Assembly (NCBI GenBank): GCA_020201015.1
Contig: JAIVHN010000232.1
Location: 1-6,895, forward strand
Length of the DNA stretch: 6,895 bases
Source of the DNA: Spirochaeta sp.
GTDB taxonomy: Bacteria; Spirochaetota; Spirochaetia; DSM-27196; SLAA01
Reading direction: 5' to 3'
Every line of letters starts with the position of its first letter. The first letter of the stretch is position 1. A model generated the notes under the pieces. It saw only the letters and a list, made by a program, of their open reading frames with translations. It did no database searches and was not told the origin of the DNA. Position numbers and translations under genes: made by a program. Positions 1-6,560 of this stretch are shown here, piece by piece.

Positions 1-1265
1 GTATTGGGCAACTGGAGCACCCCTTCCCGCTTTCTATCCAGGTTAATGACAAGGAGGCTCAAAACCTCGGGGCGCTGCGGATGGCTGTGAAGATAGACCC
101 GCAGTTTCCGGCTACCCCGCCCCCGGTGTTTCACCTGGTACACCATCTCTCCCATAAGAGAGTTCCAGAGAAGGGTTGCCCAGTAGTCGGGATTCGGTTC
201 CCTTGTCTGAAAATTGATTAAACCGTAATCCCCGCCGATGAGGGCTTGGCGGACAACTTGCTTGTGGCCCGATAAAGCCATTTGACCCAGAGTGTCGAGC
301 CACCAGAGGCTTGAGATAAAGCGATCGGAAATCCCCGGTTCTCCGCCACACTGAGCATGTCCAGTCTCCCCTAACCATAGTTCTGCAGCAGGAAGATAGC
401 GTCGGCAGAGTCTGCGCACTCTTTTTGCATTTCTGCCGAGTCCGTCAAGGTTGCGGGGATTGAGGAGGGTGTAAGGCCCGGCCCTTCGAGTGGCAATGGG
501 GCAGCGGAAAGATTGCTGAGGGTAAAAGTGCCAAGTAAGAATATCCAGGTTGTGTCCTCTGGATGCTAAGCCTTTCAGAAAGCGGCGGAGAAAAGGGAGT
601 ACTTCGCCGACTATCGGCCACACTACCAGTGCAGGGCCTGCCACCCGACCTCCTCCCTCCTTTTCCATGATCTTTCCCAACTTCCCAATAGCGTCGGCAT
701 AACGCGCCGGGGAGATACCCTTACCGTGGAAAAAGGGGTAGGCGTTCACCTCATTGCCAAGCTCCCAGATTGGCAGGCATTTGCCCCGTTTTATGCTGTA
801 GCGGATGAGCGAGCGGGCATTCTTCCCCCTCCAGGTGTCGTCTTCCTTCCGGCGTTCCGGCCCGGCGTTGAGGGTCATGAAGAGCTCTGCTCCGATATCC
901 TGGCAAAACTGCTCAACCCCTTTCCAGCTCTGGCGGTCTATATAGTAGCTCCCTTCGGGAGCTGCCTCGGAGCTGCGCCCCACGTACTTCTTCTTCACCC
1001 GATAGGTCAGCTGATCCGCCTCGGTCCCTCCGATCCTCAAATAGGATAGGTGAAGGTGAGAAGCCATCTTGCGCAGTTTCACGTCATGCAAATCCACCGG
1101 CTCAACCCGCGCTGTTCCAAGCCCCCGCCGGGTGCCCGTACTTCCTTCCCACCACAACCCTCCTACCAGGAGGGAGGTATCTATAGATGCAGAGATAAAC
1201 CGGGAGGGGATTCTTTCTACCGGCTGGCTTTCGGGAAGAATAATATATGCTTCAATCCATCCCAT
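1..1265 (-). CDS. Glycoside hydrolase family 79 (heparanase / beta-glucuronidase-like), C-terminus off the window
   Basis: I translated the minus strand by hand from the ATG at 1263-1265. The frame stays open for 421 codons to the left edge, and an in-frame stop lies upstream at 1308-1310. The protein resembles GH79 retaining glycosidases, including animal heparanase, which cleave beta-glucuronide linkages. Visible motifs: LRIGGTEAD at about 76-84; WELGNEVN, with the presumed acid/base Glu at 172; LTWHFYP at about 242; ELWLGETG, with the presumed nucleophile Glu at 300, followed by CGG. Then come SSLWWLDTLG, VVRQALIGGDYGL and PNPDYWATLLWNSLMG, which match the end of the heparanase barrel, and KLRVYLHSH at about 387, which begins the C-terminal beta-sandwich. 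By comparison with heparanase roughly 80-100 residues are missing. There is no signal peptide, so the protein appears cytoplasmic, which is unusual for the family. The start has no good Shine-Dalgarno. The family call is strong; the substrate is unknown. Confidence 0.88.
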   Translation of the reverse strand, partial: MGWIEAYIILPESQPVERIPSRFISASIDTSLLVGGLWWEGSTGTRRGLGTARVEPVDLHDVKLRKMASHLHLSYLRIGGTEADQLTYRVKKKYVGRSSEAAPEGSYYIDRQSWKGVEQFCQDIGAELFMTLNAGPERRKEDDTWRGKNARSLIRYSIKRGKCLPIWELGNEVNAYPFFHGKGISPARYADAIGKLGKIMEKEGGGRVAGPALVVWPIVGEVLPFLRRFLKGLASRGHNLDILTWHFYPQQSFRCPIATRRAGPYTLLNPRNLDGLGRNAKRVRRLCRRYLPAAELWLGETGHAQCGGEPGISDRFISSLWWLDTLGQMALSGHKQVVRQALIGGDYGLINFQTREPNPDYWATLLWNSLMGEMVYQVKHRGRGSRKLRVYLHSHPQRPEVLSLLVINLDRKREGVLQLPN

Positions 1266-1296
1266 TATTGAGTTCGGCTGTTGCCACGTAGTACAT
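1252..1296 (-). other. Possible 14-codon leader ORF overlapping the GH79 start
   Basis: An ATG at 1294-1296 (minus strand) has a good AGAGGT ribosome-binding site four bases upstream, whereas the GH79 ATG at 1265 has none. This frame reads MYYVATAELNNGMD and stops with TGA at 1252-1254, 14 bases inside the GH79 gene in another frame. It could be a coupling leader peptide. It could instead be the true GH79 start, separated from its frame by a sequencing or genuine indel. It could also be chance. Confidence 0.25.
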
Positions 1297-1361
1297 GTTG
1301 ACCTCTTTTACTTTTCAATATGCACTCTGGACGCTGGCTTCTGAAACCGCACTGGTCCTAC

Positions 1362-4300
1362 TCACCGGGCTACTTCCTCACGGTACGCTTCCAGGGGTGC
1401 GCAGCTACACACTACATTGCGGTCGCCCGCCACGTTGTCCACCCGGCCGACGGCGGGCCAAAACTTGTTGGTCCGCGTCCACGGGTAGGGGTAGGCTCCT
1501 TCCTCGCGTGTGTAGGGCCGGTCCCATTCCGTTGCGGTGACGTCTTCCAGGGTGTGCGGAGCCATGCGCAAGGGGCTTGATTCCAATGGCATCTCACCAC
1601 GTCGGATCTGGTCAATCTCACCAACAATGCGAATCATTGCGTCGCAAAAGCGGTCAAGCTCCGCGCGGTTTTCACTCTCGGTGGGCTCCACCATGAGCGA
1701 CCCATGCACCGGCCACGACATGGTCGGCGCGTGAAAGCCGTAGTCGGCTAAGCGTTTGGCCACGTCCTCCACGGTTATTCCAGTCTCTTTCTCCATAGCC
1801 CGGAAATCCAGAATGCACTCGTGCGCTACCCGTCCAGTTCTGCCAGTAAAGGCTATGGGTACGTGCGGGGCAAGGCGAGTGGCGATGTAGTTTGTATTGA
1901 GAATTGCTTGCTCGGTTGCGCCGCGCAGCCCGTCGCTTCCCATCATGGCGATGTAGCCATACGCGATCGAAAGAACCCCTGCGCTTCCCAGAGGCGCGCC
2001 GACAATGACGCCGGTTGGGCCGGGCTCAGCAAGTGTCCCGGGCAGGAACGGGGTAAGGTGCGCAGCTGTGAGAACCGGGCCAATTCCAGGCCCACCGCCG
2101 CCGTGCGGAATAGCAAAGGTTTTGTGCAGGTTCAGGTGGCAGACATCGGCCCCAATCTCACCGGGGCTCGTAATTCCTACCTGGGCATTCATGTTCGCAC
2201 CGTCCATGTACACCTGGCCGCCGTTGTCATGGACAATGGCAATTGCGTCGCGGATTTTCTCCTCAAAGACACCATGCGTAGAAGGATAGGTGACCATCAT
2301 CGCTGCCAGGCGATCCTTATGCTCTGTCGCTTTTGCTTTCAGGTCTTCCAGGTCTATATCGCCGTTCTCGGCGCTGTTGACTACCACAACCTCCATGCCT
2401 GCTATCGTCGCGCTGGCCGGGTTAGTCCCGTGCGCGGAGTCCGGCACAAGACAGATGCTTCGCTGCAGATCCCCACGGCTGCGATGCCACGCGCGAATAA
2501 CCATAAGCCCGGTAAACTCACCATGCGCGCCGCTGTTCGGCTGCAGTGTACAGCCGTGGAAGCCGGTAATGTCCTTGAGCCACGCAGAGAGTTCTTCTGC
2601 AATGATCTTGTAGCCACCAGCCTGCCACGCCGGTGCGTAGGGGTGTAGAGCGGCAAACTCCGGCCATGAGACCGGTTCCATGGCTGCTGCTGGATTCAGC
2701 TTCATGGTGCAGCTTCCCAGTGCAATCATTGAATGGGCAAGTGAGAGATCCCTGTTCTGGAGCTCGGTGATGTAGCGGAGCAGTGAGGTCTCGCTGTGAT
2801 AGGTGTTGAACACCCGCTGCGTGAGGTAGGGACTGGTGCGTTCCAGTGCCACCGGAGGGCGCCACACGGTTGTACTCATCCGTTTGCTTAGACGGTCCAC
2901 ACCACGCGAAACTCCCAGCGCCTCCAGAAGACGCGAGAGTTCGGCGACATCGCTCCGCTCGTCCAGAGTAATTCCAAGGTGCCCGTTAGGATGTGGCCGG
3001 AGGTTGAAACCCTCTTTGAGTGCTGCTGCAAGCAGCCGTTGCTGCGTGACCTCGTCGGTCTTGATCAGCACCGTGTCGAATGCTGGACCGTCCAGAACCG
3101 GGAGTCCGGTCTCTTTCAGTATCTCTTTGAGGGTTGCGGTCAGCAACGAGACTCGACGCGCAATACGGCGAAGTCCCTCCGGGCCATGGTACACCGCGTA
3201 CATCGACGCCATGATGGCCAAGAGCACCTGTGCGGTGCAGATATTGCTTGTGGCTTTGTCCCGTCGGATGTGCTGTTCGCGGGTCTGGAGCGCCAGCCGC
3301 ATAGCCGGGCGTCCACGCCGGTCGGTGCTGACGCCAATCAGCCTCCCGGGCATAAGCCGTTTATGTTTTTCTCGGGTAGCCAGGAAGGCCGCATGTGGCC
3401 CACCGTATCCAAGAGGCACACCAAAGCGCTGGCTGTTGCCCACGACGATATCGGCCCCCCACTCACCGGGCGGGGTCAACAAGGTCAGGGCCAGCAGGTC
3501 TGCAGAGACAATTGCCTGGGCAGAGACGGCGTGCAGCTCCTCCACTGTACCGCGATGGTCGTGCACAAGGCCGTCGGTCGCCGGGTACGCAAGAACCCCC
3601 GCGACATCGCCCTGCTCAAGCTTCCAGTCCTTCACCGGTGCTTCTATCAGTTCAATGGAAAGTGGCTCTGCTCGAAGACGCAGATGCGCGATAATCTGAG
3701 GATGGAGGTCAGTGCTCACCCACACTCGTGGGGCCGTATCAGTTCCGGAACGCCGTTTTCCCCCGCGCAGGGCCATGACCATTGCCTCTGCTGTGGCGGT
3801 AGCCTCGTCGAGCATTGAAGAGTTTGCAATCTCCATCCCGGTGAGGTCGGTTACCATGGTCTGGAAGTTCAGCAGCGCCTCAAGCCGTCCCTGGGATATC
3901 TCAGCCTGATAGGGGGTGTACTGGGTGTACCATCCCGGATTCTCCAGGATCATCCGCCGGATGATCGCGGGAGTAATTGTGTCGGCATAGCCCATTCCAA
4001 TGAGGCTACGAAGTACGCTGTTGTGCGCGGCTATCCCTTTCAACGAGGCTTGAAATTGCTCTTCTGTTAGGGCTGGTGGAAGCACCGGCGCAGCGGCGCG
4101 ATGTATGCCGCGCGGAATGGTCTCTGCAATGAGCTCCTCCATGGAGGCTGCGCCAATGAAGCTGAGCATCTCTTGTTGTTCGGGGGCGTTGGGGCCAATG
4201 TGCCGGCTGGCATACTCTCTGTGTCTGTCCATGAGCTCGTCCACCGGAGGCAGCGTCCCGTAGCGCGGTTTGTAGACAGGGCCCGCGTGTTGTCGGGCCG

Positions 4301-5363
4301 GGGCGGTGCGGCTGTGGATCTGTATCTGCAGCGGAGCCGTGGCCGGAACGCTCCTGTCCACGTAGGCATTGGCAATGAAAGCGTCAAGCGAGGGCGCTTT
4401 GCCGCCAGAGACAACTACACCCACCTCGGTGCCGCTTTCATCAAGAACCGGGTAGCCCTCACGGGGCACCGCCGACTGCTCCATGACAAGACGGCGAAGC
4501 GTTCGTGCTGGCCCATCTTTTTTCCGTGCAAGGATAGCCTCACGGCCACGGAACTCATGCTCAAGGTGACAGGCCCACAACAGCCGCGCCTCAACCGGAG
4601 TAAGGTCTTCAGTTAGTTCGTGGCCATATAGGGCAAATCCAGACTCCAGGCGCAGGCTGTCCCGCGCACCAAGTCCAACCGGAAGGAGTTCCGCCTTGAT
4701 CTGTTTTGCCGCCGCAAAAAGCTTCTGCCACATTGTTTCTGCCACAGTTGCCGGGGGGAAGAGCTCAAACCCGTCCTCGCCGGTGTAACCGGTGCGGCCT
4801 ACCAGGAACTCCCCTTCCGGAGTTGTAATGGTGGTCACGCCAAAGCGCGGAAGCTCTGTGGGAAAGCCAGGAACAGCAGCTGCTAGAATTGATTCGGCTC
4901 TGGGCCCCTGCAGTGCAATCATGTCCAGTTCGGCCGAGACATCCTGGAACAGCACCTCACGTCCACTGTCTTGTGCCGGGAGCTGTGCGGTTAGCCACGC
5001 AATATCCCGCTCCCTGCGTGAGGAGTTAATCACTACCAGATAGCTCTCGTCTCCGGTGCGATATATGAACAGGTCGTCAATGATTCCCCCATCTTCACGA
5101 CACAGCAGAGCATAGGTGCTCATGTCTGTGGGAAGTGCAGTAACCTGAGCCGTCACCTGCTGCTCAAGCCATGCCGCGCTGTCGCGGCCCTGGATAATAA
5201 GCCTCCCCATGTGGGAGACATCAAAGAGGCCAGCGGAGTTTCTGGTTGCTATGTGTTCGCGAATTGTCCCGGCGCGGTAATGGAGGGGCATTTCCCATTC
5301 GAAAAAATTGATAAAGCGGGCGCCAGCAGCGGCATGCCACTGATACAGACTGGTACGGTTCAT
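1362..5363 (-). CDS. gcvT-gcvP: Fused glycine cleavage protein: aminomethyltransferase (GcvT) + glycine decarboxylase (GcvP)
   Basis: This is one 1333-residue frame. Residues 1-365 are a full T-protein, which moves the methylene group from the aminomethylated H-protein to tetrahydrofolate and releases ammonia. Its motifs are FEWEMPLHY (21-29), GLFDVSHMG (45-53), GGIIDDL with the candidate catalytic Asp96, LQGPRAES (151-158), GRTGYTGEDGFELF (189-202) and GARDSLRLESG (232-242). After a short linker (about 366-377), residues 378-1333 form a complete 956-residue P-protein, the PLP enzyme that decarboxylates glycine onto H-protein lipoate. Its motifs are ASRHIGP, GYGGPHAAF, DKATSNICTAQ, GSCTMKLNP, DSAHGTNPAS and LNLHKTFAIPHGGGGPG, with the PLP-binding Lys at 1081. 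Both parts are of normal length with no break between them, so this is a true fusion rather than readthrough of a damaged operon. The enzyme is expected to be cytoplasmic. The H and L proteins are not encoded here. The start is fixed by its ribosome-binding site and by alignment with standard GcvT N-termini. Confidence 0.97.
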   Translation of the reverse strand: MNRTSLYQWHAAAGARFINFFEWEMPLHYRAGTIREHIATRNSAGLFDVSHMGRLIIQGRDSAAWLEQQVTAQVTALPTDMSTYALLCREDGGIIDDLFIYRTGDESYLVVINSSRRERDIAWLTAQLPAQDSGREVLFQDVSAELDMIALQGPRAESILAAAVPGFPTELPRFGVTTITTPEGEFLVGRTGYTGEDGFELFPPATVAETMWQKLFAAAKQIKAELLPVGLGARDSLRLESGFALYGHELTEDLTPVEARLLWACHLEHEFRGREAILARKKDGPARTLRRLVMEQSAVPREGYPVLDESGTEVGVVVSGGKAPSLDAFIANAYVDRSVPATAPLQIQIHSRTAPARQHAGPVYKPRYGTLPPVDELMDRHREYASRHIGPNAPEQQEMLSFIGAASMEELIAETIPRGIHRAAAPVLPPALTEEQFQASLKGIAAHNSVLRSLIGMGYADTITPAIIRRMILENPGWYTQYTPYQAEISQGRLEALLNFQTMVTDLTGMEIANSSMLDEATATAEAMVMALRGGKRRSGTDTAPRVWVSTDLHPQIIAHLRLRAEPLSIELIEAPVKDWKLEQGDVAGVLAYPATDGLVHDHRGTVEELHAVSAQAIVSADLLALTLLTPPGEWGADIVVGNSQRFGVPLGYGGPHAAFLATREKHKRLMPGRLIGVSTDRRGRPAMRLALQTREQHIRRDKATSNICTAQVLLAIMASMYAVYHGPEGLRRIARRVSLLTATLKEILKETGLPVLDGPAFDTVLIKTDEVTQQRLLAAALKEGFNLRPHPNGHLGITLDERSDVAELSRLLEALGVSRGVDRLSKRMSTTVWRPPVALERTSPYLTQRVFNTYHSETSLLRYITELQNRDLSLAHSMIALGSCTMKLNPAAAMEPVSWPEFAALHPYAPAWQAGGYKIIAEELSAWLKDITGFHGCTLQPNSGAHGEFTGLMVIRAWHRSRGDLQRSICLVPDSAHGTNPASATIAGMEVVVVNSAENGDIDLEDLKAKATEHKDRLAAMMVTYPSTHGVFEEKIRDAIAIVHDNGGQVYMDGANMNAQVGITSPGEIGADVCHLNLHKTFAIPHGGGGPGIGPVLTAAHLTPFLPGTLAEPGPTGVIVGAPLGSAGVLSIAYGYIAMMGSDGLRGATEQAILNTNYIATRLAPHVPIAFTGRTGRVAHECILDFRAMEKETGITVEDVAKRLADYGFHAPTMSWPVHGSLMVEPTESENRAELDRFCDAMIRIVGEIDQIRRGEMPLESSPLRMAPHTLEDVTATEWDRPYTREEGAYPYPWTRTNKFWPAVGRVDNVAGDRNVVCSCAPLEAYREEVAR

Positions 5364-5368
5364 GAGGT

Positions 5369-5375
5369 CTCCCTT
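5369..5375 (-). promoter_or_regulatory. Ribosome-binding site of gcvT-gcvP
   Basis: AAGGGAG lies five bases before the ATG at 5361-5363, and this decides the start of the fused gene. It is eight bases beyond the 3' end of riboswitch aptamer 2. Its GGGAGA (5368-5373) can pair with UCUCUC at 5402-5407 inside that aptamer. Confidence 0.85.
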
Positions 5376-5382
5376 CTGAATT

Positions 5383-5591
5383 ACGCCCTGTCCTGGTACC
5401 TGAGAGATTTACCGGCGTGAAGCCCACCGCTTCACGCCTTCCCCTTCGGTGCGACAAGGTTTCCCGTGTCGGCTCTCCAGAGCGTTACCCGTACCATCGA
5501 TCCTGTGGCCTGAGAGATTCAGAAGCGCCTCATTTAGAGACACCCCCTTGCACCTTCGGCGGCATTCCTTGGAAATGCACTCTCTCGACGG
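5383..5591 (-). promoter_or_regulatory. Tandem glycine riboswitch (two aptamers)
   Basis: Two glycine aptamers lie head to tail in the 5' leader of gcvT-gcvP. Aptamer 1 (5494-5591) is closed by a seven-pair P1 (CCGUCGA with UCGAUGG). Aptamer 2 (5383-5485) is closed by an eight-pair P1 built on CGCUCUG with CAGGGCG. An eight-base linker separates them. Each aptamer carries the two conserved blocks of the class: CCGAAGG (5553-5559 and 5443-5449) and CUCUCAGG (5509-5516 and 5399-5406). Aptamer 2 also has a perfect ten-pair hairpin with a five-base loop (5414-5423 with 5429-5438) in its variable arm. Known glycine riboswitches of this type usually turn on glycine cleavage genes when glycine is abundant. 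I see no intrinsic terminator between aptamer 2 and the ATG, so control is more likely at translation initiation. Confidence 0.96.
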
Positions 5592-5605
5592 AACTACTTA
5601 CTTAA

Positions 5606-5634
5606 AAGGTACATTCGTGGCTGTGAACTGTCAA
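5606..5634 (-). promoter_or_regulatory. Sigma70-type promoter of the riboswitch-gcv transcript
   Basis: A perfect -35 TTGACA (5629-5634) is followed, after 17 bases, by a weak -10 TACCTT (5606-5611). Transcription would begin near 5599, a few bases before the P1 helix of riboswitch aptamer 1 opens at 5591. That fit with the RNA boundary supports the call. The -10 matches the consensus at only three of six positions. Confidence 0.6.
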
Positions 5635-5636
5635 TC

Positions 5637-5646
5637 GCCCATGGGC
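5637..5646. repeat. 10-bp perfect palindrome next to the gcv -35 box
   Basis: GCCCATGGGC is a perfect palindrome ending three bases upstream of the TTGACA -35 box. It also lies between the stop of the small membrane-protein gene and the gcv promoter. It could bind a dimeric regulator, but ten-base palindromes are common by chance, and there is no T-run to make it a terminator. Confidence 0.2.
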
Positions 5647-5680
5647 TAATCGCGCGCGAAATCAAGCTCAAGCGGCTGCT

Positions 5681-5980
5681 CTACCTATCCATTGCCCGCA
5701 ACACCAGGGCATGGCCAATAATATAGATAACCAAGGCAACTGAAATGAGCACGCTCCAGAACCAGTGTATTTTTCCGGCAACCCCAAACCCGAGCAGCAG
5801 CACCGCGGCGGGTGGTTTATACAACAGCTGAATCTGAAATACCGGCCTGAGCTCGCTTGGATTATTGCGGTGCACCCAGGTATAGCCCGCCAGAACCCCA
5901 AACAAGGGAAACAGCAGAGCAACCGCCGCCGGATCGGTTGAGCTCCACGCCACAAGCGAGCGCAGGTCGGGAAGTTCCAT
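5681..5980 (-). CDS. Small membrane protein of unknown function, 99 aa
   Basis: I do not recognise a family. The protein is short and hydrophobic with three likely membrane helices, at about residues 17-36, 53-70 and 73-94. A polar loop, HRNNPSELRP (37-46), separates the first two. It ends in a short basic tail (RAMDR). The start is well supported: GGGAGGA lies three bases before the ATG, and a promoter-like sequence lies directly upstream. It sits upstream of the riboswitch-gcv unit on the same strand, but the latter has its own promoter, so the two need not be co-expressed. I see no clear terminator in the gap. The divergent neighbour is the toxin-antitoxin pair. Confidence 0.8.
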   Translation of the reverse strand: MELPDLRSLVAWSSTDPAAVALLFPLFGVLAGYTWVHRNNPSELRPVFQIQLLYKPPAAVLLLGFGVAGKIHWFWSVLISVALVIYIIGHALVLRAMDR

Positions 5981-5983
5981 AGG

Positions 5984-6025
5984 TCCTCCCTTTCTCTATG
6001 ATAAACGTATGAATCACCATGTAAA
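5984..6025 (-). promoter_or_regulatory. Promoter and ribosome-binding site of the 99-aa membrane protein
   Basis: The -35 is TTTACA (6020-6025, five of six), the spacing 16 bases, and the -10 TATCAT (5998-6003, five of six). The ribosome-binding site GGGAGGA is at 5984-5990. The predicted start of transcription, near 5991, leaves a leader of only about 11 bases with the Shine-Dalgarno at its very 5' end. The ribosome-binding site is firm; the promoter is a prediction by eye. Confidence 0.5.
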
Positions 6026-6059
6026 CCCCCAAGGCGCCACCAAACCGCGCTGGTGGAAC

Positions 6060-6089
6060 TTGACTTTAAATGAATGTCAATGACATCAT
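6060..6089 (+). promoter_or_regulatory. Candidate promoter and operator of the toxin-antitoxin operon
   Basis: ATGTCA-A-TGACAT (6074-6086) is a perfect inverted repeat with a single central base, 20 bases before the antitoxin start. It overlaps a weak promoter candidate: TTGACT (6060-6065), 18 bases, then CATCAT (6084-6089). Ribbon-helix-helix antitoxins usually repress their own operon through such palindromes. The operator is plausible; the promoter boxes are uncertain. Confidence 0.45.
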
Positions 6090-6106
6090 CTGAGAGGAGG
6101 CAAAGT

Positions 6107-6328
6107 ATGAGCCAGATCACTGCGCGTATTCCAGACGAGCTATTAGCGTTGCTTGATCAGGCCGCGGCGGAGCTTCGTCGCACGCGCGCCGAGGTAATTC
6201 GACAAGCGGTAGAGTATTATCTAGAGGATTACGAGGACCTTGCAAGCTCCATAGCTGTGCTGAAGGATCCAAGTGATGCCGTACTCGAATGGGGCGAGGT
6301 GCGTGAACGCTTACTCGCTGAAGATTAA
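6107..6328 (+). CDS. Ribbon-helix-helix (CopG/RelB-type) antitoxin, 73 aa
   Basis: This is a type II antitoxin expected to neutralise the toxin encoded immediately downstream and to repress the shared operon. The N-terminus has the ribbon-helix-helix pattern: a beta-strand QITARI (3-8), helix A at about 10-24 starting PDELLALLDQAA, a turn at TRAEV (26-30), and helix B at about 28-42. The acidic C-terminal part (43-73, including DPSDAVLEWGEV) would be the toxin-binding arm. Upstream in-frame ATGs exist at 6074 and 6080, but they lie in the palindrome and lack a ribosome-binding site. The ATG at 6107 has AGGAGG six bases before it and matches the usual family start. The gene overlaps the toxin by 26 bases. 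Confidence 0.88.
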   Translation: MSQITARIPDELLALLDQAAAELRRTRAEVIRQAVEYYLEDYEDLASSIAVLKDPSDAVLEWGEVRERLLAED

Positions 6329-6560
6329 AGAGAGCGCAGCAAAAGCGCTGTCACGCATTCCCAAAGGTGATCGCGTTCGGCTTGTTCACCGCATTGAGCA
6401 ACTGCGCGCCAATCCGGTTGCGGGTAGCGTACTTAAGGGCGAGTTCGAAGGCCTACGTAGGATTCGTGTCGGAGACTACCGGGTAATCTACGAAGTCCAT
6501 GACCAAGAGTTGGTCGTTCTTGTGGTTCGGGTCGCTCATCGGCGCGAAGCCTATCGCTAA
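6303..6560 (+). CDS. RelE/ParE-superfamily toxin, 85 aa
   Basis: This is the toxin of the type II pair. RelE-like members cut mRNA on the ribosome. The fold signature is present: SLKIKESAAKALSRIP (5-20) forms the first strand and helix, a second helix spans about 21-36, and LKGEFEGLRRIRVGDYRVIY (44-63) and VVRVAHRREAYR (74-85) form the sheet and active-site side. Candidate catalytic residues by position are Arg53/Arg55, Arg60, Arg80/Arg81 and Tyr84, as in RelE/YoeB-like toxins. I choose the GTG at 6303: it gives the usual length, begins just before the first strand, and follows a GGCGAGG stretch that can serve as a ribosome-binding site. An earlier in-frame GTG (6273) would add ten untypical residues. 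The 26-base overlap with the antitoxin suggests translational coupling. The catalytic residues look intact, so it may be active. Confidence 0.88.
   Translation: MNAYSLKIKESAAKALSRIPKGDRVRLVHRIEQLRANPVAGSVLKGEFEGLRRIRVGDYRVIYEVHDQELVVLVVRVAHRREAYR

Noticed and set aside
112..378. Minus-strand 88-codon open frame
   Set aside because: It is an out-of-frame shadow of the GH79 gene, which is open across the same span in the adjacent frame and carries the family motifs.
726..1344. Several plus-strand open frames of 73-107 codons
   Set aside because: They lie antisense to the GH79 gene or the gap after gcv, with no ribosome-binding site or recognisable domains.
1265..1361. Promoter for the GH79 gene in the gap after gcv
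   Set aside because: Only weak matches (such as TTTCAG, 18 bases, CATATT) are visible, too poor to annotate.
1821..3818. Long plus-strand open frames of 275-287 codons
   Set aside because: They are antisense to the GcvP part of the fusion, where biased codon use opens opposite frames; the encoded sequences look random.
5417..5649. Plus-strand open frames of 62 and 66 codons
   Set aside because: They lie opposite the tandem glycine riboswitch and its promoter, whose structure explains the sequence.
5668..6120. Minus-strand 150-codon open frame overlapping the membrane protein
   Set aside because: It is in another frame from the gene with the GGGAGGA site. Its length comes from reading through the divergent promoter region, and it lacks a ribosome-binding site.
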